A stretch of 64,000 nt of DNA from Uranotaenia lowii. Taxonomy: Eukaryota > Arthropoda > Insecta > Diptera > Culicidae. The notes beneath the pieces are model-generated. The model was not told where the DNA came from. It saw only the letters and a list, made by a program, of their open reading frames with translations, and ran no database searches. The position numbers and the translations under genes are program-made. This document shows positions 20,900 through 31,500 of this stretch, one piece after another. Position 1 is the first letter of the stretch. The number at the start of each line of letters is the position of its first letter. The stretch covers positions 122,698,714-122,762,713 of the forward strand of contig NC_073691.1 of the NCBI RefSeq assembly GCF_029784155.1, written 5' to 3'.

Positions 20900-21148
20900 A
20901 GACATCCGGATCTGCTACCGTTAGGATCTGCTTTCAGGAACATGCATGCCACCGAAGATTATAAGGGGAACCATAAAAGCATAAAAATGTTTTCAAGTTC
21001 TTCTAGCAAATCTGACCTCCAGAATGATCAGACGTTCGCATCTACTGCAGACCCATTAGTCTATGAAATAGATATAGGTGCTGTTTTAAAGGCTCATCCT
21101 TACTCAACTATTGATGATATCACAAAGCTTAACGTTTTATTTAACTAG
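20900..21148 (+). pseudogene. Exon-like segment, unidentified
   Basis: An acceptor-like TAACTTTTTCAG at about 20890-20901 is followed by an open frame of about 80 codons reading HPDLLPLGSAFRNM and on through TADPLVYEIDIGAVLKAH to a stop at 21148. Composition is protein-like, but there is no family I can name. It could be an exon of a nested gene or a transposon relic. Low confidence. Confidence 0.25.
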
Positions 21149-21880
21149 ACACTGGCTACCTTCATCACAATTTTCGTTTCCATACTCCGAGCATTTGAAA
21201 AGTCGAAGTGCTGAAAAAGAAAAACGATACGCAAGTGCAAAGCATTTGGAAACACTCAAAAATTGGCTTTTTTCCAAAACTGAGCAAATTTTTTTTTGTC
21301 AAATCTGTCCGCTCTTTGTAGTCAACCTCACTGGTGGAGTTAATAAAACTGTTTAATTGTTAAATCTTGTTACTAAGCCAATGACTTGTTTTTCAAAACT
21401 CACTGAAAAAAAGCTGTAAGTATTCGATAAGATATAAAGAGACGAACCAATTCAGCAAACCTCTGTAAAAAAATTAAATATAATGAATAGCAATCTATAT
21501 TTTATTTGTCTAGATCTTGCTTATTTGTGTTTTAAATGTTTATTTATTTTAGATTGTTTTTTTTGATTGACCCCCCCTAAGAGCAATCTCTAGATCCGCG
21601 CCTGCTTCTAACTTCAGCTTTCTCAGGCAATAAAAGAATTTTTTTCGACCCACATAAAAACTGATTTACAGCCTTTTTTCCAAAGCTTGTTTATTTTAAT
21701 TTCTTCGACCTTGAATTACTTTTAAATGAATGATTGTAGCTAAATATTTTCTGAGAATTATATTTCAGTCGTCACAAGCTTTTCAAAATTATGAATTTAG
21801 AAAAAATCGATCGAGAAACAAGGGAGCTTTAGCAGAAAAAGTGGCGATATAAATAGGTATACCACATACCTAAATACATA

Positions 21881-22855
21881 GGGGAGAATGAGGATACTTG
21901 ATCCCTGGGGATACTTGATTCCTTAGCTATATCTCGAAACTGGAATGTCTTACAAAGATCAAATGTTCTAGAAAAATGTGCCAAAATGAGCAAAATAACA
22001 ATGCTTGTAGTTTAAAAAATTTTAACAAAATAATTGTTTGAGTAATTGAACTTTGTTTGAAAAATTTCACAAAATGTAACTTGAAGTTCTTCTTTCATCA
22101 CTTTAAAATGATCCTTACATGGGAAAATTATGAAAAAAATATTTGTTCCAATGTATCAATCATTCGAGCGTAAAATGAACTTCATAATGCCATACTTTCA
22201 AAGTAATGGAAAACTCTAAACTCTTTTTAAGAAAAAGTTTTCTAAAATGTTGATTATGGGTACAATTGATTCCCTAGAGTTGGGTACAATTGATCCCCCT
22301 TCCAAACGGCATATTCTTCTTCTGAATTGATCGTTATGATAGCTGATTACGAAATTACTAATATTTATCCAAAAACTAATATTTATCGAACAATTGTCTG
22401 AAGAAAAGAGCAAAAATAATTAATTTTCGCTTAGTTATAAAAAATAGCGCCTTTAAGTATGCAATGTTATTAGCGTTAAGACAAAGTTATAGAATTTTCT
22501 TCTTATGTCTGCTATAAATTGTGAAATGAGAACAAACATGACCAAAATAGTCAATTAACATTCTATCTTGGGGTTTGTTTGATTTTTATACAAGGATTAG
22601 GGCTCCCTGAATAAAAGATCAAGTCTCCTTCAGTAGGGGATCAAGTCTCCTCTAACTTCAGAAAAATCGCATTTTTTTTACTTCCACGAAAATGCTTCTA
22701 GTTCATCAACGGGTACAAGTATCGTTCTAATTTTTGGAGCATAGAAACTTGAAGTTACAAGCTGTCAGAAAATGCCAAAGACGGCGAGTTGTCAAATTTT
22801 TCCAAAAAGATATGGTGAAAATAAGAAAAGGGGATCAAGTATCCCCACTCTCCCC
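21881..22855. mobile_element. TA-flanked MITE, GGGGAGA type
   Basis: A 975-bp non-coding element with inverted ends GGGGAGAATGAGGATACTTG and CAAGTATCCCCACTCTCCCC, flanked by TA on both sides. Internal short repeats of the GATCAAGT/GGGTACAATTGATCC type are present. The TA duplication points to Tc1/mariner mobilisation. A related left end appears near 53900. Confidence 0.75.
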
Positions 22856-22861
22856 TATACC

Positions 22862-23110
22862 ACGGACAGATCCCTGCAACGTTACACGATTTGTCTATGT
22901 ATCGTGTGACCAACATCTTTTAAACATGTGCTCGTGAATCTCGTTTTTAAGCTTTTTTTCCTCAGATTTAAGCTTTTTTTGCCTTGAGAACATAGGAAAC
23001 GAGAGCTCAAATCTGAGGAAAAAAGCTTAAATCTGTCAAAACGAGGGGATAAAAGGGGAAATTTGAGAGATGTGCTCCACACGGTTTGAATAACATTGCC
23101 GGGAAGTGCG
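22862..23110. repeat. Diverged relative of the 19718-19884 palindromic repeat
   Basis: Shares ACGTTACACGAT, CGTGTGACCAACATCT, the AAGCTTAAATCTG block and GAGATGTGCTCCACACGG with the 19718-20060 region in rearranged order. No coding content. Confidence 0.55.
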
Positions 23111-23214
23111 TGTTGATTATCAGATTCTCTACAGAGGTTCGGCTTAAAATCTCTGCGGTGCGTTTCATACTCCCCCCTCCCCCTAAGTTGTCCACGTGGT
23201 ATGTGAACGGCCCC

Positions 23215-25200
23215 TAATAATGAACCAAAAATGAAGTATTTTGTGGAGTTTTTTCCGAGGAATCGAATGAAGGCTGTTTGAGCCGTTGCACGCTCCGGAA
23301 AATGAAGTTATGGCTGTTTTACCTTCAATTCCCCTACATTTTTCAAATTGTTAAGAAAACGCATGTTCGGACTTGAAAACTTTGAACCAAATGGGTTGTA
23401 TCTCATGTATTTTTTTTCCAAGGAATCCAACGAAGCCTATTTGAGCCACCGCACGGATTGGAAACAGAAGTTATGACTGTTTTACCCTCAATTTCCCTAC
23501 ATTTTTCAAATAGCTCAGAAAAAGCAAGTTCGGACTTGAAAATTTTGAACCAAATGTAACGTATCATGTGTGATTTTTTTCGGGGAATACAACGAAGCCT
23601 ATTTGACACACCGCACACATCGGAAACAAGAGTTATGGCTGTTTTACCCTCAATTCCCTTTCCTTTTTTCAAAAAGTTCAGAAAAATCATGTTCGGACTT
23701 GAAAATTTTGAGCTAAATGAGACTTATCTTATGCAATTTTATCCGAGGAATCCAATGGAGCCTGTTTGAGCCACCGCACGCTTTGAAATAGTGAGTTATG
23801 GCTGTTTTTACCCTCAATTCCCCTACATTTTTCTGAAATCATTGAAAAATGTAGGGGAATCGGGGGTAAAAACAGCCATAACTCACTATTTTAAAGCGTG
23901 CAGTGGCTCAAACAGGCTTCGTTGCATTTCCCCGAAAAAAATCACACATGATACGTTCCATTTGAATCAAAATTTTCGAGTCCGAACATGCTTTTTCTGA
24001 GCTATTTGAAAAATGTAGGTAAATTGAGGGTAAAACAGCCATAACTTCTGTTTCCAATCCGTGGTGTGGCTCAAATAGACTTCGTTGGATTCCTTGGAAA
24101 AAAAATAACATAAGATTCAACCCATTTGGTTCAAAATTTTCAAGTCCGAACATGATTTTTTCTTAAACCATTGAAAACTGTAGGGTAAAAACAGTCATAA
24201 CTCCATTTTACAAAGCGTGCGGTGGCTCAAACAGGCTCCATTGGATTCCTCGGAAAAAATCACACAAGATACGTCCCAAAAGATTCAAAATTTTCAAGTC
24301 CGAACATGCGTTTTCTTAACAATTTGTAAAATGTAGGGGAATTGAAGGTAAAACAGCCATAACTTCATTTTCCGAAGCGTGCGGCGGCTCAAACAGCCTT
24401 CATTCGATTCCTCGGAAAAAAACTCCACAAAATACTTTACTTTTGGTTCATTATTATCTGGTCTCAACATGCTTTTTTTGAGCTATTTCAAAAATGTTGG
24501 GCAATTGAGGGTAAAACAGCCACAACTCCTGTTCCTTATCCGTGCGGTGGCTCAAATAGGCTTCGTTGGATTCCTTGAAAAAAATCACATAGGATTCATT
24601 CCATTTGGTTCAAATTTTTCAAGTCCGAACATGCTTTTTTCTTAAATTATTGAAAAATGTAGGGGAATTGAGGGTAAAACAACCATAACTTCATTTTCCG
24701 AAGCGTGCAGTGGCTCAAACAGCCTTTATTGGATTCCTCGGAAAAAATTACACAAGATACGTCCCAAAAGATTACAAATTTTCAAGTTCGAACATGCTTT
24801 TTCTTAACAATTTGAAAAATTAAGGGGAAATTTAGGGTAAAACAGTCATAACTCCATTGTCCAAAGCGTGCGAGAGCTCAAACAGCATTAATTCGATTTC
24901 TCGTAAAAAATCACACAAGATACAACCCATTTGGTTCAAAATTTTCAAGTTCGAATTTGCTTTTTTCTGAAATAATCGAAAAATATAGGGGAGTTGACGG
25001 TAAAAACAGCCATAACTCCATTTTCTGAAGCGTGCGGAGGCCAGAACAGCCTTCATTCGATTCCTCAGAAAAAATTACACACGATAGGTCTGTTTTCGTT
25101 TAAAATTCTCTGGTTCGAAACGGTGTTTTTCTGGAATGTTTACAAAATATTGGGGAATTAGGGGTTAAAAAAGCACTATATCTCCGTTCGTAAGCTTGTA
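23215..25200. repeat. Head-to-head satellite array, about 160-bp monomer
   Basis: About four monomers of roughly 160-165 bp run in one orientation (23215-23835) and about eight or nine in the opposite orientation (23845-25200). Each carries GTTTGAGCCACCGCACG, TTATGGCTGTTTTACCC, CCCCTACATTTTT and AAGTTCGGACTTGAAAATTTTG-like blocks or their complements. The switch occurs at a palindrome near 23800-23880. Monomers differ at many positions, so the array is not recent. Confidence 0.85.
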
Positions 25201-26190
25201 CGGAGTTTGAAACTATGTCCAATCGATTCTCCGGAAATTTTCACAAAAGGAAAGTATATTTCCATAGATTTTGGTCATGTTGCACGAAAGATATTGAATT
25301 ACTTCGCGGTTTGTACACTTTTTACCCCATTGTGCATCGGAAAAAAATCATTTTCATTAGAAGTAGGTACACTGGTAGGTAGTCAATGAAATTCCCGTTT
25401 GCACAGATGTCGATCAGATTTGATTCCATTTTATTATTTTTATATTTTTACTTCCGTTGTATGTTGTTCGGTAGAAATAAAGTAGCCAAATGTTTTCAAA
25501 TTGTTTGTTTAAATAAATAAATATTTTTAAAATATCAATGGTTTTCTTTAAATAAAAGATATTGAAAAAAATCTGAAAAATGTTTTGGGTTGGTTTAGGC
25601 ATCCATTTTTTTTAAATCAGTGGTTGTTTTATCACGAAAATAGGTAATAAAAAAAACATTTCATGTTAATTGTTAAAGAGTAGTTTTTGAAATATATTTT
25701 GTTCTACAACTATAAGAGTTAATATTTTTATAACTCAATTTGTTACGGAATGGTAAATATGTAAGGCTGAAGTCAACTTTTCTATTGCAAATTAATGGAA
25801 TTTGATTTTTTCTTTAGACGTCGAAAACAATCCCTTCACTATATTTTTTTGTAATTATGACATAGACTATGAAAGATTCTGAACAAAGTAATGCTTGTTC
25901 CGTCGCGTTTCTTGACGTGTCGCTCTTATTATACCATCCGCTTTAAAGTTAGAAAATAAATCTCTTAATACTATATTTTTTTATAAATAAAGACATAGAT
26001 TGATTCCCGTTTTGTTTTTCAAATCAATGATTCGATACATTTCTTTTCTAAATAAATGTGATAAATCATTTAAGAATTGGTGAAATGCATTGAAAACGGA
26101 TTTAAATGTCACTGCATCATTCATAATTGACTTTTAAACAATGGTTTTTTTGCCCGCAAAAACTCATAAATATAATCTGAATTGTTTGTT
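25201..26190. other. AT-rich intronic spacer
   Basis: Very AT-rich, low-complexity stretches with no open frame or repeat boundary that I can support. Confidence 0.5.
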
Positions 26191-26545
26191 TCAGTGCAAC
26201 AGCTTTGACGTCTTGCGGTAGTTTTTCTTCTTCTTTTGGAAGAGTTGCAAAAATCCAACTTTTCTCTGTAGGAGCAATAAAATCGCGAGTCTACATAATC
26301 GCACTTTGCTCTTCTTTGCAGAACGATTTCATTTCGTTAAACTCAAACTGCAATGATGCTATTGAAAGTTCAACTCGGAAAGCATCAGGAAGTAAGCTTC
26401 GGGTAAACCAACCCCCTGGCAACTTGACGTTTCCCATACTAATCGCGTGTGCCAGTTTTTCTGGTTCTCTGGTTCTGTCAAAATCTCATTTTCACTCAAC
26501 AAACATATCGAAAGGGTGGATAATGAAATGTTCGACAAATTAAGG
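26190..26545 (-). pseudogene. Interrupted protein-like segment, unidentified
   Basis: On the minus strand an ATG near 26440 opens about 50 sense codons (LLPDAFRVELSIASLQFEF is part). A TAG near 26300 interrupts it, and the same frame then continues (TRDFIAPTEKSWIFATLPKE) to about 26190. The frame reads as protein broken by a single stop. I do not recognise it. A 20-base block CAAGTTGCCAGGGGGTTGG recurs in the opposite orientation at 27840. Confidence 0.3.
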
Positions 26546-28140
26546 TTTCAAACATATTTTTTATTGAAAAAAAAAGTTTTTAAAAACAATGATTAAGAAT
26601 CACCTATTAAGCGGAAAATGAGTTGATATTTAAAGAAAAACACGATAATATGGTCAAAAAAGTCAGCGTGGTAAATGGCTTTTATTTATGAAATACACAA
26701 ACAAATTTTAATTCAAAAATCTTGTAAATGTTTTAATTATTGCATGGTAAATTTTAAAAACAACATTTTATTCATTTCTAAACAATATTACCTTTGTTAG
26801 TTTTTTTCGAAGAGATTCTTTAGAATCATTAAGTTGCTTAGCGAAGGACTCCATCCGAAACACAATCAACACATAATTTCAACAACAAGTTTCGATGGTT
26901 AACTAAAGCATCTTGATCCAAAATGTTTTCGGCTAATCCTCTAAAAACATCCCGTGCATCATTTGAAACCTGTGTCAGAGTTCGATTCATTATGATATCA
27001 TAATATAGTATACTAAGTTTATACTTTGAGGATTTTGTTCTACAATTTTTACCTCCAACTCGGTTATTCTGCAGACCTTTAACACATCGGCATTAACTTC
27101 TAATCTGCCAATAAAACTATTGAAAAGTTCATTTCTGCAATCTTCACATTTGATGCTACTTACTATTTTTTTTTTTTGAATTAAACTTTCCGAAATTTTA
27201 TCTGTACGTCACTTGTGCAAATGCAAAGCCATCACCTCAACTCGTTTCCGCTTTCATTCTCAGTGTTTACTATCTCAACATATTTGTTAAACTAATATTT
27301 CATAACATTCAGCTGGATAAAATTTTACCGTAATAAACTTAAGGAAATAGCGGAACTATTTCAAACCACGTTATGTTTAACGAAATAAACTCATAACTCT
27401 ATCTGGTGACGCCTTGTAACAAAAACACAACGGATTCGCAAGGAATATTGAAAGATATTCCTTAAAATATTCCTTGACGGATTCGGATGAAAGATGGCCA
27501 TTTTGTAATCTTTGCTATAAACAGAAATGTTATTAAGTTGGAACCGAGAATGGAACACAAATAGATTGAAATAAAATTACTTATTTCATTGACAACTATT
27601 ATAAAATTTAATTATAAAGTTATTTATTTTTCTTTTTTGCATCACTTTTGATTATGTGCCCTTTTAAAATGGTATTTCGTCAGTTGAATTGCATCCACGG
27701 ATGCCGAAACAAAATCAAGTGGTTTCAATGGAAAATGAACGTTGCCGCTGCTAGGGACGACCCAGGATGCATGTAAACAAACGCGACTAGTGCGACATCT
27801 ACCATTTTGAAGACGGCACAGCAAACTCGACTAAACTGTCAAGTTGCCAGGGGGTTGGGGTAAACTCAGCAGGAGTGAACAGCAATCGGGGGAAACATCA
27901 GCGAAACGAACGTACAGTTCTGCGAATTCAAAATTCAAATCGTTTTCGTTCGGCAGCCGAATACATCAATCCAGAGATGCCAATGTGCCTGACTTTTCAG
28001 GTATTGCCATATTTTTCGAGGCTCTGTCTGACAACCTGATAAGCCATTGAATTTGCCTGATTTTTGATAGTATGCCTGATTTTGCCTGATTTATTCGAAT
28101 GTGATAAAAAAGGCGTAGTAAGGAACTGGATTAGGTACCA
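26546..28140. other. Intronic spacer with no supported gene
   Basis: Mostly AT-rich. It contains the inverted CAAGTTGCCAGGGGGTTGG block at 27840 and a short cluster of repeated GCCTGAtTTTtG motifs at 27990-28100. That cluster has a counterpart after the LTR element (33575-33620). Confidence 0.4.
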
Positions 28141-28164
28141 TTGCTGAAGTGGAAAAGTGGAAAT

Positions 28165-28221
28165 GTGGCTGAATCAAAGCAATCGAAAGATTCCCTTGAA
28201 TTCTTATTTAAAAAAGGGTAT
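28165..28221. repeat. Left arm of palindromic repeat split by the Mag-type element
   Basis: AATCAAAGCAATCGAAAGAT then TCCCTT faces AAAGGGAA then TTTTTCGATTGCTTTGAT at 33430-33460, so the LTR element entered the loop of a hairpin. The core ATCAAAGCAATCGAAAGATT recurs near 36215, 39235 and 51623. Confidence 0.6.
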
Positions 28222-28489
28222 TTTTATGTTCCGAGCGGAGGTGACCGTGATATTAAATAACGGAACATAAAACACGGGGTTTAACTTAAAACCATTGTAT
28301 TATAAAACGAACTTTTTGGACTTAATAAAAACGTGAACATTAGTGTGTCGCGACGGAAACTAAAGTGGATATAAACATAAACATAACATTAACATCTCTT
28401 TCTCTCACTCATGCTGTCTCCACTGACGAGAGCTGTCAGCTGCCGTCAGTGAGCCCAGTGCTCGCGTAGGTTTGTTCATGGCCCCAACA
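28222..28489 (-). repeat. Mag-type element 3' LTR
   Basis: 268 bp. On the minus strand it starts TGTTGGGGCC and ends GGAACATAAAA. Clean 5-bp target duplications are obtained only if the LTR includes the final TAAAA after the expected CA end. Confidence 0.85.
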
Positions 28490-28500
28490 TCTCCCCTCTT
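28490..28500 (-). other. Mag-type element polypurine tract
   Basis: The minus strand reads AAGAGGGGAGA between the gag-pol stop codon and the 3' LTR. The stop codon TAA overlaps the start of the tract. Confidence 0.75.
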
Positions 28501-31500
28501 AATAGATCTGGTACGGATCGAACCACTGCGGCGCTCTTCGAACTCGCGAAGACCGGCGTGGTTGCTGCACAGCTGGTAATGTTTCTATTGCCGTCCGAAA
28601 GCCGGACGAATTCCTCGTAGTGGTAGTAGAGGACGGAGACGACGACGATGGCACTGATGCTGACAACGAAGAAGCATCATTACTCGGCGATGATGCTTTA
28701 TTTTCAGGATGCAAAGCTTGTACAGGCGTAGAATGATGGGAAGGTGCACCAGGATTCGAAACGTTCGGCGAACTATGTCTTTGGGACGATACATTTGTTT
28801 TTGATGGAGCAGAAGGTAGTTGCAAGTTGTGCTCCCTCAAAAGTATGTCCAACGGTAGCATTTGGTCATTGGAATCGACTGGTACATCTGGAGTGAGCGT
28901 GTCGCTGGATGATCGGCTTCTCATCTGGTTCACATGAATTCGACACATTCGGGAGTCTTCGATCCAAACGTTGTACATGACTCGACCAACACGTTCAAGC
29001 ACGATACCGGCTGCCCATCTCCAGGTGTTTTTGGAATGAAGTTGAGCATAAACTGAATCATGTTGCTTGAAGCAGCGCACTTTACCTTCGAGTTGCCTCT
29101 CCGGAACGTTGGGTGTCGGTGGTGGTCGAAGTAACTCCAAACAAGTACGGATTGGTCGCCCAAATATTAAATCCGCAGGTGATTGGCCAGTAACAGGATT
29201 AGGAGTTGTTCTGTAGGTTAGCAAAAATGTATCCAGAGCTTGTTGAATACTCGCCTTCCCTTCTCGGATTTTTCGCAAGGAGCGTTTGAAAGTGTCGACA
29301 AAACGCTCGACTTGCCCGTTTGATTGTGGGTGATAGGGGGCTGTTGTAACGTGATGAATGGCGTTTTCGACACAAAAGGTTGCAAACTCGGTACTGGTGA
29401 ATTGCGAGCCATTATCGCTGACCAAAGTTATCGGCATTCCGAAGCGTGCAAATATGCCCCGTAAGATACCGATGGTAGCTGCTGATGTGGTGCGATTGGT
29501 CTTGACTATCTCCACCCATTTAGAAAAAGAATCGACCAGCAACAAGAAATAATCTCCTTCTATGGGCCCCGCATAATCTACGTGTAAACGCTGCCACGGT
29601 TTCTCCGGCTTGGGCCACGGCTGAGACGATGATAACGGAGGGCTTTTGGCCACCATGGCGCACGGTTTACAAGAGCTCACGAACTCGACGATATCTGCAT
29701 CCAAAGATGGCCAGTACAAGAAACTTCGTGCGATAGACTTCATGCGCTGTATTCCGGGATGACCTTTGTGCATCTGTTGAAGACATTGGTTCCGGAATTT
29801 CGACGGTATAGCAATACGCTCGGCAAACATAACGCATCCTTGGACGATAGACAAAGAGTCTTGGCGGTCGAAGAAGCGTTGAACCTCGTGATCGGGAATC
29901 AATTTTCGGGACTTAGGCCAGCCATTCAGGGTAAAACGGAAGACTTCACCAAGGACCGGATCTGACTGAGTAGCATCCTGAATCGCCTTGAAATTCAGAG
30001 GGATTTGTCTAGCGGAATTGGCTACTACGGATCCCAAATCTTCTTCTAAGTTGACACTAGCAATAATATAATCTTCGTCGGGCTTGATGTGGTTGTTGAT
30101 CAATCGGGATAATACATCGGCGTTTCCAAACTTGTCTGTGCTGATGTACTCGATGTGGAAGTTGTACAGCAGTAGTTGCAACGCCCATCGTTGCAAGCGG
30201 TTGGCAGTGTAGGTGGGTATGCCTTTCTTGGATCCGAAGATGCGTAACAGAGGAGCATGGTCTGTTTGAAGGGTGAAACTTCTACCGTACAACATTTTGT
30301 GAAACTTGGTGCAGGCGAAAACAAGCGCCAAACCTTCACGGTCGGGTTGCCCGTATGCTTGTTCGGCTGCAGTGAGAGCCCTGGATGCATGCTGGATGAC
30401 CTTCACTGAACCGTCCGGAAACTTATGGCTGATTGTAGCGCCGACACCTACCGATGAAGCGTCTGCTGAAACGACGATCGGCAATTCTGGACTGTAGTGT
30501 GTCAACAGAAGATCGGAGGCCAGAATAGTTTTGAACTGATCGAACGCTTTTTGGCAATCGGCTGACCAGTTGAACTGTTTATTGCCTTTGAGCAGCTCAT
30601 CCAGTGGATAACGCAGTGTTCGCATCGCAGGAACAAAACGGCCATAATAATTGATGGCTCCTAGGAAGGATCGAACACCCGTCACATCTGTCGGCGGCGG
30701 AAGGTTGCGGATGACGTCGATTTTTGCCGGATCCGGGCGCAAACCATGTTTGTCGATAAGGTGCCCCAGATACTTTATCTGCTGCGAACCGAAGGAACAC
30801 TTTTCAGCCTTGATGGTGAAACCGTACTCTTGAAAGCGTTGAAGAGCTGCCTTCAAATTGCGGTTATGCTCCTCCTCATCCGCTCCGCCGATCAAAACGT
30901 CGTCCAAATACCCCAAGGTGTTTTTGAGGCCGGCCAGCATGGTGTCGACCAGTTGCTGGAATGCTCCAGGTGCTGCTTTCACTCCCGGTGATAGTCGATT
31001 GTAGCGATATAGCCCCCGATGAGTGTTGATGGTTAATAACTCTCGGGAAGACTCATCTACCTCGACTTGCAGGAATGCGTCGGATAAATCCAGCTTGCTG
31101 AAGATGGTGCAGTTTGAAAGCTTGGCAAATATGTCCTGGGGAAGTGGCAAGGGGTACTGATTTGCTTCAAGCGCGTTGTTCAAACCCGTAGAGTAATCTC
31201 CACAGATTCTGATGGCACCGCTTGCTTTACGGACCACCACGATCGGTGCGGCCCATGCTGAATACTCGACTGGCGTGATGATGTTGGCGTGTTCCAGTCG
31301 ATCGAGCTCCTTGTCCACTGTACTGTACATGGCGTAAGCTACAGGGCGTTTCGGACGGAATACAGCTGACTGGCCATCCCTGAGAGTGAGCTTAACCTTC
31401 GCCTTTGTACACAGCCCAGGAACGTCCGAGAAAACTTCCGGAAATGCGGCCTTGATGGCATTCCCAAGATCACAGGACGATGTCAGTTGATTGCAAAACT

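Noticed and set aside
23215..25200. CRISPR-like regular repeats
   Set aside because: Units are 160 bp, contiguous, diverged and of mixed orientation: a eukaryotic satellite, not repeat-spacer structure.
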